From Aureibaculum algae (GTDB taxonomy: Bacteria > Bacteroidota > Bacteroidia > Flavobacteriales > Flavobacteriaceae), in the NCBI RefSeq assembly GCF_006065315.1, contig NZ_CP040749.1:2928501-2992500 (forward strand): a stretch of DNA of 64,000 nt, written 5' to 3'. The position numbers and the translations under genes were made by a program. This document shows positions 8,807-18,091 of the stretch, piece by piece. Every line of letters starts with the position of its first letter. Position 1 is the stretch's first letter. Below the pieces are notes generated by a model. The model worked only from the letters and a program-made list of their open reading frames with translations. It had not been told where the DNA came from and did no database searches.

Positions 8807-9154
8807 TTAATCAAAAAATGATTTTGAATATTTACTAATTATAGTTTTATCTATTTTTTTTCTTAGTAAGAAAGCTATAAATGCAAATAGTAAAAGTAGT
8901 ATCCCTACTATTAATATTCCTAATGGAATGTTACCTAAAACTTTCCCTAAAGCTATTGCACCTGCAATGGACAAAAAAATCAGTCCTAAAAAGATGAATC
9001 CTCCTACTAAAGCAATTTTAACCAACATACTTAAGGAAAAAGACAGTTGTTGAAATATTTTTAGCTTTAAATACTCCTCTGTCTTTTTTACATAATTCTC
9101 CCCTGACTTTACGGCATTGGTAGTGGATTCATTTATAGATTCAAAAATATTCAT
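8807..9154 (-). CDS. Phage-holin-family-like membrane protein
   Basis: A 115-residue protein with two strong hydrophobic segments at about residues 43-68 and 76-95 (IALVGGFIFLGLIFLSIAGA and GILIVGILLLLFAFIAFLL), followed by a basic tail. This is the Phage_holin_3_6/DUF1469 pattern, a chromosomal membrane family despite the holin name; nothing suggests a phage here. Its ATG overlaps the stop codon of the upstream YtxH gene (TAATG), which implies translational coupling. It probably acts with YtxH at the inner membrane under stress; this role is inferred from context. Confidence 0.85.
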   Translation of the reverse strand: MNIFESINESTTNAVKSGENYVKKTEEYLKLKIFQQLSFSLSMLVKIALVGGFIFLGLIFLSIAGAIALGKVLGNIPLGILIVGILLLLFAFIAFLLRKKIDKTIISKYSKSFFD

Positions 9155-9483
9155 TATGCTTTTTGATATTTTTTATTTTGTTTTTTTAGCTCTGCTAATT
9201 TTTTTTCTAATGTACTTATTACATCATCTGTTTTGTAACTTACATCGGAAACTATAGATTCCATTTGATCCTCTAATGTTGCTTTTTTGTCCTTAGCGGC
9301 ATGCACTACTGTATCTTTTATTTCTGTTGCTTTTTCAACAAACGTGTCTTTAGCATCTACAGCTCCATCTGCAATCTTTTTTCTGGTGTTCACTCCCTTA
9401 TCTGGAGCATAAAGTATACCAATAGCGGCACCTGCAATTGCTCCTGTCAATAATCCTAATAATGTATTTGATGTGTTACTCAT
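9154..9483 (-). CDS. YtxH domain-containing protein
   Basis: A 109-residue protein with one N-terminal Gly/Ala-rich membrane segment ([20 protein letters not shown], residues 8-27) followed by a long charged coiled-coil-like tail ([20 protein letters not shown] and further). This is the YtxH/GvpP-type architecture seen in general-stress proteins. It is the first gene of a three-gene operon and is coupled to the next by a TAATG overlap. The molecular function of the family is not known. Confidence 0.9.
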   Translation of the reverse strand: MSNTSNTLLGLLTGAIAGAAIGILYAPDKGVNTRKKIADGAVDAKDTFVEKATEIKDTVVHAAKDKKATLEDQMESIVSDVSYKTDDVISTLEKKLAELKKQNKKYQKA

Positions 9484-9690
9484 TGTTTGTGTTTTTAAGG
9501 TTAATAATTTAAAGTTGTATTAAATATACTCTGATTTAATTACAATACAAAATTGCATATTAATAAAATCAGAGCTTGACTCAAATAAAAAAAAGATTAA
9601 CGGATTTGCTAATTTTAACAATTATAATTGCAACACTATAATGGCATAATGAGCCTTAAAAGGTAGGTGAAAAAAGGTGTAACTTTTCCT

Positions 9691-11763
9691 TTATTCTGGA
9701 TATTCTATACGTAAATGATAAATATTATTTAATTTCTTTTTGATTACCTTTTTTATAATTTGTATTTCTTTAAAGGTAATATCAGCATTCATAAATTGTC
9801 CATTTGCCATTTGACTCGCAACGATTTTTTCAATTAAATCATCAATTAATTGAGCCGTTGGCTCTTTTAAACTTTTAGAAGCAGCTTCAGCGGCGTCACA
9901 CATCATTAAAATTGCAGTTTCTTTTGAAAAAGGAATTGGTCCACCATAAGAGAAATCTTCTACATTTAAATCCTGTGGATTTTCATTTTCTTGTTGCTTA
10001 TAAAAATAATACACCAATGAAGTACCATGATGCGTTCTAATAAAATCTATAATCCTATCAGGCAACCGGTGTTTTTTAGCTAATTCTATTCCATCAATTA
10101 CATGATTAATAATTATTTCAGCACTATCTTTTGGACTTAGTTCATTGTGAGGGTTAACCGTTGTGGTCTGATTCTCTGTAAAATATTTAGGATTCAACAT
10201 CTTACCAATATCATGATACAGAGCTCCAGTTCGAACCAACATGGCATTGGCACCAATTTCATTCGCCGATGCTTCTGCTAAATTAGCAACTTGCATGGAG
10301 TGTTGAAAAGTACCGGGTGCTTTCTCTGCCAGTTCTCTTAATAATTTAGAATTAGTATTAGACATTTCCAATAACGAAACATCAGAAACCAATCCGAATG
10401 TTTTTTCATAAATTAAAATAAGAAATAAAGACAAAAAGGATAAGACACCATTCAATGCAAACATAATAAAATACTGCCAATTTATTTTTTCCATATTCCC
10501 CTCTTGGATTATTGAAAAGGCGAAATAAGCAATCATATACACTAAGGTAATTTGACTTATTGAAATAAATAAATTAGCTCTTCTATGCAGTTCAGAAACG
10601 GTTAATATGGTAATAATACCAGCAATAATCTGTAAAAAGATAAATTCGAAGCTGTTCGGTACAATAAATCCAAGTAACAAAACAGTTAAAACATGTGTAA
10701 AAAAGCCCAAACGTGCATCAAAAAAGGCTTTGATTATAATAGGTAAAATTGGTAAGGGGATTACATACAAGTAATCTACTTTATACTTCACTACTAATGT
10801 TACCAACAATACCATTAGAAAAATATTGAAAAATATAAAAGTTACTTTTGTATTATTCTCATAAATAAATGGTCTATACTTTTGTAAAAATAGCAATAGC
10901 ATTAATAAGTTAAGGGCCACTAACAATACATAACCAAAAACAATCCAATTATAATTGGATTGATTCCAAACTTGAGATAAGTATTCTTTTTGTAACGAAT
11001 TTAAAATTCGCAATTTTTCACCTTCAACAACGTCGCCCTTAGATATAATTCTTTCATTTTCTGTAACTAAGCCTTCGGTATAGGAGATTTTATTCAATTC
11101 ATCTTGTAATATTTTATCAGTCAACTCTTCATCAAAGAAAATATTAGGTTCTAAGGCCTGTTTCAAAAGAGGTATTAAAAAATTGGATAATGATTTATAT
11201 CTAGAATCATTTATATTATTTTCTAAATATTTATTTACTTCACTTGAAGTTAAAAAACGGTCAAATACTAAATCAGAAATTGTATTTCCTTTTCTTAGAG
11301 CGATAAGCTGTTTATCCTCTACTCTATTAACATCACTTTCGTTAATATACCCGTATTTATAAATTGCAGAAATTAGGTTATTTGAATACTTAACAATTCT
11401 AGGAATATTATAATTATTCAGAATCGAGTCTTGTGACTTGTCGGTAAGATCATTTTCTATTTCTGATTTTACCTTTTCTATAACTCCCTCTTTTGAAGTA
11501 AAATACTGCTTTTTATTTAAAGTGATATTTTTCTTTTCATCATCAATTTTTTGTTCTGATTTCTGAATCGCAAAATCAAAAGGAGCATATAAATTTTCGT
11601 ACTGCCAAGGTTTACCATTATGGAATTCATATTTAAAATGTCCTCCCTTTGGAAACATGTAAACAATAGCAAAAGCAGTAACAATAAATAGAACTATTTT
11701 ATATGCTAATGCGTGATTTTGATATAGGGTATTTAAAAAATTTTTGAAGTTGATTTTTTTCAT
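9691..11763 (-). CDS. 7TM-HD family phosphodiesterase (PgpH-like)
   Basis: A 690-residue inner-membrane protein. One N-terminal transmembrane helix (residues about 20-38) leads to a roughly 230-residue extracytoplasmic domain of the 7TMR-HDED type (residues 40-265). Seven closely spaced transmembrane helices follow to about residue 460, and then a C-terminal HD domain with HSMQVANLAEAS, RTGALYHDIGKM and a later HH pair (RTHHGTSLVYYFY). The founding member with this layout, Listeria PgpH, degrades cyclic di-AMP, so this is a likely c-di-AMP phosphodiesterase; the substrate is inferred. It is divergent from the thiolase gene. Confidence 0.9.
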   Translation of the reverse strand: MKKINFKNFLNTLYQNHALAYKIVLFIVTAFAIVYMFPKGGHFKYEFHNGKPWQYENLYAPFDFAIQKSEQKIDDEKKNITLNKKQYFTSKEGVIEKVKSEIENDLTDKSQDSILNNYNIPRIVKYSNNLISAIYKYGYINESDVNRVEDKQLIALRKGNTISDLVFDRFLTSSEVNKYLENNINDSRYKSLSNFLIPLLKQALEPNIFFDEELTDKILQDELNKISYTEGLVTENERIISKGDVVEGEKLRILNSLQKEYLSQVWNQSNYNWIVFGYVLLVALNLLMLLLFLQKYRPFIYENNTKVTFIFFNIFLMVLLVTLVVKYKVDYLYVIPLPILPIIIKAFFDARLGFFTHVLTVLLLGFIVPNSFEFIFLQIIAGIITILTVSELHRRANLFISISQITLVYMIAYFAFSIIQEGNMEKINWQYFIMFALNGVLSFLSLFLILIYEKTFGLVSDVSLLEMSNTNSKLLRELAEKAPGTFQHSMQVANLAEASANEIGANAMLVRTGALYHDIGKMLNPKYFTENQTTTVNPHNELSPKDSAEIIINHVIDGIELAKKHRLPDRIIDFIRTHHGTSLVYYFYKQQENENPQDLNVEDFSYGGPIPFSKETAILMMCDAAEAASKSLKEPTAQLIDDLIEKIVASQMANGQFMNADITFKEIQIIKKVIKKKLNNIYHLRIEYPE

Positions 11764-11960
11764 TAGTCTTTCTTATACTAACATATAGCTTAGTGCGTAC
11801 TGTTAACAATTGTACAAAGTACCGCAATTATTTAATAATAACTGTAAAAATAACTAAATTCGCAGAATCAAACCATTATTGGTGAATTTAGTATAAAATA
11901 TTTTATGCTTTTTTTTATAAATAAAGTGGTTCAATTGAAAATTAAAACCAATTTAAAAAT

Positions 11961-13136
11961 ATGCAAGAAGTTGTAATCGTTTCCGCAGTTAGAACTCCAA
12001 TTGGGAGTTTTTTAGGTAGCCTATCAAGCATACCAGCTACAAAATTAGGTGCCACTGCTATAAAGGGAGCTCTTGAAAAAATAAATTTGGAACCCAATTT
12101 GGTTGATGAAGTTCTTATGGGCTCTGTTTTACAGGCTAACTTAGGACAAGCTCCAGCAAAACAAGCCGCTTTATATGCTGGAATACCAGATACAGTGCCT
12201 TGTACAACAGTAAATAAGGTATGTGCATCAGGTATGAAAGCCATTATGCAGGCTGCTCAAGCTATTCAACTAGGTGATGCAGAAATAGTAGTTGCAGGTG
12301 GCATGGAAAACATGTCAATGGTACCTCACTATCTTAATGGAAGAGTTGGAAAAAAAATGGGACCTATAAACATGGAGGATGGACTATTAAAGGATGGACT
12401 CACGAATGTATATGATGGCAAACATATGGGAACCTGTGGTGATTTATGTGCTATCGAGTACAAATTCTCTAGAGAAGATCAAGATAACTTTGCAATAACT
12501 TCTTATAAAAGATCTGCAAAAGCATGGCAAGAAGGTAAGTTTAATAATGAGGTTATTCCTGTTGAAGTACCTCAGCGTAAAGGCGACCCCATTATCATTA
12601 CAGAAGATGAAGAGTATAAGAATGTGATGATGGATAAAATCCCTAATCTAAGACCTGTTTTTAATAAAGATGGTACAGTTACAGCAGCAAATGCTTCTAC
12701 ATTAAATGATGGTGCCGCTGCTCTTGTATTAATGAGTAAGAAAAAAGCAGCTGAGTTAAATTTAACTCCACTGGCAACCCTAAAAGGATATGCAGATGCT
12801 TCTGTAGAACCTGAATGGTTTACTATTGCTCCAGCGAAGGCTCTACCAAAAGCAATTTCAAAAGCAAATGTTATTTTAGACGCTATTGATTATTTTGAAT
12901 TTAATGAAGCATTTTCTGTAGTTGGCTTAGCCAACACAAAAATTCTAGGTTTAGATCCTGAAAAGGTTAATGTAAATGGAGGTGCTGTATCTTTAGGGCA
13001 TCCATTAGGCTGTTCCGGTGCTAGAATTATAGTTACACTCATAAATGTACTAAAACAAAATAACGGTAAGTTAGGAGCAGCGGCTATCTGTAATGGTGGC
13101 GGTGGTGCTAGTGCTATCGTAATTGAAAACAACTAA
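11961..13136 (+). CDS. Acetyl-CoA C-acyltransferase (thiolase)
   Basis: Catalyses condensation of two acetyl-CoA, or thiolytic cleavage of 3-ketoacyl-CoA. The 391 residues carry the full thiolase set: the acyl-accepting Cys88 in [38 protein letters not shown] with the catalytic His, and [12 protein letters not shown] with the second Cys near the C-terminus. The length and CASGMK context fit the acetoacetyl-CoA thiolase (AtoB) class, but degradative and biosynthetic types cannot be separated by eye. The ATG start follows an A-rich leader. The NlpC/P60 gene begins 10 bp downstream and is cotranscribed. Confidence 0.95.
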   Translation: MQEVVIVSAVRTPIGSFLGSLSSIPATKLGATAIKGALEKINLEPNLVDEVLMGSVLQANLGQAPAKQAALYAGIPDTVPCTTVNKVCASGMKAIMQAAQAIQLGDAEIVVAGGMENMSMVPHYLNGRVGKKMGPINMEDGLLKDGLTNVYDGKHMGTCGDLCAIEYKFSREDQDNFAITSYKRSAKAWQEGKFNNEVIPVEVPQRKGDPIIITEDEEYKNVMMDKIPNLRPVFNKDGTVTAANASTLNDGAAALVLMSKKKAAELNLTPLATLKGYADASVEPEWFTIAPAKALPKAISKANVILDAIDYFEFNEAFSVVGLANTKILGLDPEKVNVNGGAVSLGHPLGCSGARIIVTLINVLKQNNGKLGAAAICNGGGGASAIVIENN

Positions 13137-13146
13137 GCATTTCTTA

Positions 13147-13917
13147 ATGAAGTACGGTATTTGTAACTTAAGTACTATTCCCTTGCGTATGATTGCTGAT
13201 CATACCAGTGAAATGATTTCTCAAATCCTTTTTGGAGATCATTATAAAGTCTTACAAGAAAATAAGGAATGGGTTAAAATTCGCTTAGAATTTGATCATT
13301 GTGAAGGTTGGATTGAAAGCATTCAACACACGGAAATTTCTGAAGACTACTATGATGATTTAAACAATTCGGAGACTATTGTTACAAATGAATTAGTTGA
13401 TTTTATTGAAGATGAAAAACATAGGTTGTCATCCGTTCTTTTAGGATCCAGATTGCCATTTTATGCCGAACAATCTTTTAACTTATTGGATGAAGCATTT
13501 ATTTTTGAAGGTAATGTTACATCTCAAAAACGATCTAAAGCATCTATTATAAATTCCGCGTTCTTATATATAAATACACCTTTTTTATGGGGTGGAAGAA
13601 CATCATTTGGTATTGATAGCTCAGGTTTTACCCAAATGGTATATAGATTAAATGGATATTCACTATTAAGAAAAGCATCTGAGCAAGCAACACAAGGTGA
13701 AGTATTAAGTTTTATTGAAGAGTCAGAACCAGGAGACTTAGCTTTTTTTGATGATAGTGAAGGTGAAATAATTCATGTTGGTATTATCTTAGCCAACCAT
13801 CATATCATCCATTGCAGTGGAAAAGTTAGAATTGACCAACTTGACCATAGTGGTATTTACAATAGTGATCTTAAAAAACATACTCATAAGTTAAGAGTTA
13901 TTAAGAAAATATTTTAA
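13147..13917 (+). CDS. NlpC/P60 (C40) family protein with SH3 domain, catalytic Cys replaced by Ser
   Basis: A 256-residue protein when started at ATG 13147. A TTG 24 bases earlier would overlap the thiolase gene and is less likely. Residues 1-65 form an SH3-like domain (ends GWIESIQHTEIS) and residues about 130-250 an NlpC/P60 domain. Family members cleave peptidoglycan peptides using Cys-His-His. Here the motif normally written DCSG reads D157-S158-S159-G160, while His210 (IIHVGII) and His222 (IIHCSG) remain. No signal peptide is visible, as is common in this flavobacterial group. It may be an inactive or changed hydrolase, or a peptidoglycan-binding protein. It is cotranscribed with the thiolase. 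Confidence 0.88.
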   Translation: MKYGICNLSTIPLRMIADHTSEMISQILFGDHYKVLQENKEWVKIRLEFDHCEGWIESIQHTEISEDYYDDLNNSETIVTNELVDFIEDEKHRLSSVLLGSRLPFYAEQSFNLLDEAFIFEGNVTSQKRSKASIINSAFLYINTPFLWGGRTSFGIDSSGFTQMVYRLNGYSLLRKASEQATQGEVLSFIEESEPGDLAFFDDSEGEIIHVGIILANHHIIHCSGKVRIDQLDHSGIYNSDLKKHTHKLRVIKKIF

Positions 13918-13989
13918 AAGAATAAAACCCCATTCCAATTACATACAAAGGAAACGCAATATCAAAAGCCTTAGTCTTAAATATCAAAC

Positions 13990-14027
13990 AAAAAAAATGC
14001 CCTCTAATTATAGAAGGCATTTTTTTT
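13990..14027. terminator. Bidirectional terminator
   Basis: A-run, ATGCC, a loop with a short inner pairing, GGCAT and a T-run, lying between the convergent NlpC/P60 and TPR genes. It has A and T tracts on both sides and can serve both strands. Confidence 0.75.
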
Positions 14028-14045
14028 GTTTTAATAATTAACTAA

Positions 14046-15317
14046 TTATTTAGAAGCATCCCATAGGGCTTTCATTTCTTTGTATTTGTCATCCATTTCA
14101 AGATTCTCATACATACTCATTAATGTTCTAACAACATCCATGTTGTCTTTTTTAACTTCACGAGCCTTTTCAAAATATGGTAAAGCTACTTTATACAAAT
14201 CTAATTGCTTAGCTTTAATCTCATCATATTTTTTAAAGTTGCTTAAGTTTTTATTCATTTCTTCAACCAACTCTTTATCTTTTTCTAAAACTAATGCACC
14301 CATATTCAAATAAGCATCACCATAATTAGGATCTAACTCAATAGCTTTTTCATAATTAGCTTTAGCTTCTTCTAAACGACCTTGTTCTTGGTTAATTACT
14401 CCAACGTTAAAGTGTAAGCTTGGGTTATTAGGATCTTTTTTAATAGCTTCTTTCATTAAAGCTGCAAACTCATCCTTATTACCTAATTCTAATTGAATGT
14501 TAGCTTCTGTAAAAATTAAATCAGAATCATCTGGGTTTGCTTTCCTTGCTTCTTTTACTGCTGCAATAGCATTTTCAGTTTCTCCTTTTTCAACCAAAAT
14601 CAATGCTATATTTTTGATTATGTCTGCTCTTTTTGATTCTGAAGTCTCTGATTTGGGATCTTTATATTCTCCCGTTTTAACTCTTAGATCCATTTCCGTT
14701 TTAGAACCAAAATTTTCAGATTCATTAGTCTTAACATTAATCGCAGAATACGTTGTTGCAATTCCAGTATATCCTAATTCTTTTAAAGCGTTAAAATGCT
14801 CAAGAGAAGTATCAAAATCTTTATCTAAATACGCTGCAGTTGCTGCATACTCTAAGAAAACTGTATCTTTTTTACTTAAATTATAAGTTTGCAAAAGTGT
14901 TTTTTTAGCTTTAGTATAATCCTTATCTTGATATTCTTTAATACCTTTATTAGAGACATCTCCAACTAAACTATTTAATAGCGGTTGAGCTTCTGCAGTG
15001 TATTTTGCTTTTCCAGATTTTTTTTCAAAATCAATTAATTCTGTAAAACTCTTCGCTGCTACATCATAAGCGTCCGCGGCCAAAGCAGGCTGCTTCTTAC
15101 CTATTTCATAATAAGCTTTCGCTTTTAAAAAATAAAACTTCGCTTTTAATTTAGCATCAGCATTAGCAATTAACCCTTCTGCTTGATCTATAGAAGCCTT
15201 AGCTTTAGCTAAATCTTCACCTTTCAGTGCTTTATCGGCAGCTTTTAATTCGTCTTTTTGTGCGAAAATTGACATACTCATAGATAGTGCCAACATCGAT
15301 AATACTACTTTTTTCAT
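14046..15317 (-). CDS. Exported tetratricopeptide-repeat protein
   Basis: A 423-residue protein with a Sec signal peptide (MKKVVLSMLALSMSMSIFAQ, cleaved near residue 19-20) and Ala/Lys-rich helical repeats. Clear TPR units occur in the second half, such as NPSLHFNVGVINQEQGRLEE and DPNYGDAYLNMGALVLEKD. It probably acts as a periplasmic scaffold, as TPR proteins bind other proteins. It lies 33 bp after gyrA on the same strand and is probably cotranscribed, an arrangement with no obvious functional logic. No enzyme motif is present. Confidence 0.9.
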   Translation of the reverse strand: MKKVVLSMLALSMSMSIFAQKDELKAADKALKGEDLAKAKASIDQAEGLIANADAKLKAKFYFLKAKAYYEIGKKQPALAADAYDVAAKSFTELIDFEKKSGKAKYTAEAQPLLNSLVGDVSNKGIKEYQDKDYTKAKKTLLQTYNLSKKDTVFLEYAATAAYLDKDFDTSLEHFNALKELGYTGIATTYSAINVKTNESENFGSKTEMDLRVKTGEYKDPKSETSESKRADIIKNIALILVEKGETENAIAAVKEARKANPDDSDLIFTEANIQLELGNKDEFAALMKEAIKKDPNNPSLHFNVGVINQEQGRLEEAKANYEKAIELDPNYGDAYLNMGALVLEKDKELVEEMNKNLSNFKKYDEIKAKQLDLYKVALPYFEKAREVKKDNMDVVRTLMSMYENLEMDDKYKEMKALWDASK

Positions 15318-15350
15318 TTTTGTTTAAAATTTAGTGTTCATTTTTGTTTG

Positions 15351-17870
15351 TTATTCTTCCTGATCACTTACTTGATCGGTTTGGTTATTTTCAATATCCG
15401 TGCCAAGTTCTTGATCATCATCCTCATCCTCTTCCTCACGAACCACTTTAGCTACAGCTGCAATAGAATCATCACCTTTGATATTAATCAACTTAACTCC
15501 TTGTGTTGCTCTACCCATTACACGTAAATCAGCAACCGCCATTCTAATCGTAATTCCTGATTTATTGATAATCATAAGATCATCCTCATCAGTTACGTTT
15601 TTAATAGCCACTAATTTACCCGTTTTTTCAGTAACGTTAATCGTTTTCACACCTTTACCACCTCTATTAGTGATTCTATAATCATCTAAACTTGAACGTT
15701 TACCATATCCTTTTTCAGAAACTACAAGTACATCGCTTTCCATGTCATTCAATGAAATCATTCCAATTACCTCATCTTGATCATCTTTTAAACGAATACC
15801 TCTAACTCCAGAAGCATTTCTCCCCATCGGTCTAGACTTACTTTCTTCGAAACGAATAGCTTTACCAGATTTTATGGCAATCATTATCTGACTATTACCA
15901 TCAGTTAATTTAGCCTCTAACAATTCATCACCTTCTTTTATAGTAATAGCATTAATACCATTAGATCTAGGTCTTGAATATTGCTCTAAAGAAGTTTTCT
16001 TAGTTTGTCCATTTTTAGTAACCATTATAATATAGTTGCTATTTACGTACTCTTCATCTTTAAGATCTTGTGTACAAATAAATGCACTTACATTATCATC
16101 TGGATCAATATTTACTAAGTTTTGAATAGCTCTACCTTTAGAGGTTTTACTACCTTCAGGTATTTCATAGACTCGCATCCAGAATACTTTACCTTTTTGT
16201 GTAAAGAACATCATATATTGATGATTTGTAGCGACAAACAAATGCTCTAAGAAATCTTCATTTCTAGTCGCAACTCCTTTTTGCCCACGTCCACCTCTAT
16301 TTTGAACTTTATACTCTTCTAAATTTGTACGTTTTACATAACCCGCATTAGAAATAGTTACAACAACCTGAGAATCAGGAATCATATCTTCAATACTTAC
16401 ATCGCCACCAGCATATTCAATAACTGAACGACGCTCATCACCATATTTATCTCTAATTTCAATTAATTCATCTTTAATAATGGTCATTCTTCTAGACTCA
16501 CTAGCTAAAATATCTTTTAAGTCTACAATTAACTTCATAATATCCTCATACTCACCCCTTAACTTATCTTGCTCTAAACCAGTAAGCTGACGCAATCTCA
16601 TTTCAACAATTGCTTTAGCCTGAATTTCAGAGAGTTCGAAACGTTCAATTAAGTTATTTCTTGCCTCATCTGCATTATTAGAAGCTCTAATAATTTTAAT
16701 AACTTCATCAATATTATCAGAAGCAATGATTAACCCTTCTAAAATATGAGCACGAGCTTCAGCCTTCTTCAATTCATACTTCGTTCTACGTGTTACAACA
16801 TCATGTCTATGGTTTACAAAATGTCTAATCAAATCTTTAAGATTCAACATTTCTGGTCGACCATTAACCAATGCTATATTATTTACACTAAACGAAGTTT
16901 GTAAAGCTGTATATTTATATAATTTGTTTAAAACAATATTTGGTATTGCATCTCTTTTTAAGACATATACTAAACGTCGTCCTTTTCTACTCGTTTCATC
17001 ACGAACCGAAGCAATACCTTCAATTTTCTTATCATTAACTAAGTCAGCCGTTTTCTTCATTAAATCGGCACCATTCACTTGATATGGCAATTCAGTAACA
17101 ATAATACACTCTCTACCGTTAACTTCTTCAAATACTGTTTTTGCACGCATTACAATACGTCCTCTACCTGTATGAAAGGCATCTTTAACACCATCATAAC
17201 CATAAATTGTTCCTCCTGTAGGAAAATCAGGTGCTTTGATGTGCTGCATTAAACCATCAACATCGATATCATTATCTTCTATATACGCAACAGTACCATT
17301 AATAACTTCAGTTAAGTTATGTGGAGCCATGTTAGTGGCCATACCTACAGCAATACCAGACGCTCCATTTACCAATAAACTTGGTATACGCGTTGGTAAT
17401 ACCGTTGGTTCTTGTAAAGTATCATCAAAATTTAAACGATGATCTACGGTATCTTTTTCAATATCAGCGAGCATATCTTCTGATATTTTTTGCATTCTAA
17501 CCTCCGTATAACGCATGGCAGCCGGACTATCACCATCGGCAGAACCGAAGTTACCCTGACCGTCAACCATTTGATAACGCATGCTCCAATCTTGAGCCAT
17601 ACGTACCATAGCATCATAAACGGATGTATCACCATGTGGATGGTACTTACCTAATACTTCACCCACTACTCTGGCAGATTTTTTATGAGCTCCTGTTGCT
17701 TTAATCCCTAATTCGTGCATCCCAAACAAAACCCTTCTGTGTACTGGTTTTAAACCATCACGAACATCTGGTAAAGCCCTAGACACAATCACTGACATTG
17801 AATAATCAATGTAAGATGACTTCATTTCATCCTCAATGTTAATAGGAATTAATTTTTCGCCTTCTTCCAT
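15351..17870 (-). CDS. gyrA: DNA gyrase subunit A
   Basis: Breaks and rejoins DNA in the A2B2 gyrase that introduces negative supercoils. The 839 residues include the winged-helix domain with the active-site Tyr121 ([10 protein letters not shown]), the tower and coiled-coil region, and a C-terminal beta-pinwheel whose wrapping box reads [11 protein letters not shown]. The tail is acidic ([12 protein letters not shown]), as in many gyrases. In the quinolone region the sequence reads [12 protein letters not shown], so the position equivalent to E. coli Ser83 is Thr82 and Asp87 is kept (Asp86). The ATG start aligns with the family N-terminus ([14 protein letters not shown]). gyrB is not in the window. 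Confidence 0.98.
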   Translation of the reverse strand: MEEGEKLIPINIEDEMKSSYIDYSMSVIVSRALPDVRDGLKPVHRRVLFGMHELGIKATGAHKKSARVVGEVLGKYHPHGDTSVYDAMVRMAQDWSMRYQMVDGQGNFGSADGDSPAAMRYTEVRMQKISEDMLADIEKDTVDHRLNFDDTLQEPTVLPTRIPSLLVNGASGIAVGMATNMAPHNLTEVINGTVAYIEDNDIDVDGLMQHIKAPDFPTGGTIYGYDGVKDAFHTGRGRIVMRAKTVFEEVNGRECIIVTELPYQVNGADLMKKTADLVNDKKIEGIASVRDETSRKGRRLVYVLKRDAIPNIVLNKLYKYTALQTSFSVNNIALVNGRPEMLNLKDLIRHFVNHRHDVVTRRTKYELKKAEARAHILEGLIIASDNIDEVIKIIRASNNADEARNNLIERFELSEIQAKAIVEMRLRQLTGLEQDKLRGEYEDIMKLIVDLKDILASESRRMTIIKDELIEIRDKYGDERRSVIEYAGGDVSIEDMIPDSQVVVTISNAGYVKRTNLEEYKVQNRGGRGQKGVATRNEDFLEHLFVATNHQYMMFFTQKGKVFWMRVYEIPEGSKTSKGRAIQNLVNIDPDDNVSAFICTQDLKDEEYVNSNYIIMVTKNGQTKKTSLEQYSRPRSNGINAITIKEGDELLEAKLTDGNSQIMIAIKSGKAIRFEESKSRPMGRNASGVRGIRLKDDQDEVIGMISLNDMESDVLVVSEKGYGKRSSLDDYRITNRGGKGVKTINVTEKTGKLVAIKNVTDEDDLMIINKSGITIRMAVADLRVMGRATQGVKLINIKGDDSIAAVAKVVREEEDEDDDQELGTDIENNQTDQVSDQEE

Positions 17871-18091
17871 AAAACTTATCTATTTTTTGTATTAAATTTA
17901 AGAGAGCAATATACAACAAATCTGTTTTTTTTAAGTTATATAAAAATGTATTTATTATCATTTTTTATTAACAATTAGCACCAGTAAACATACTGTTTTT
18001 CATAAATTTACTGACAACCTAAAAGTTCGGTACAACTTTTGCAATTATTATTAAAAAAAATCTAGTAATTTTACCCTATAAATTTTATAAA

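Noticed and set aside
8807..9154. Holin name suggesting a prophage
   Set aside because: No other phage gene, integrase or attachment site is present, and this family is common on chromosomes beside YtxH.
11942..12244. Minus-strand 100-codon frame
   Set aside because: Antisense to the thiolase gene.
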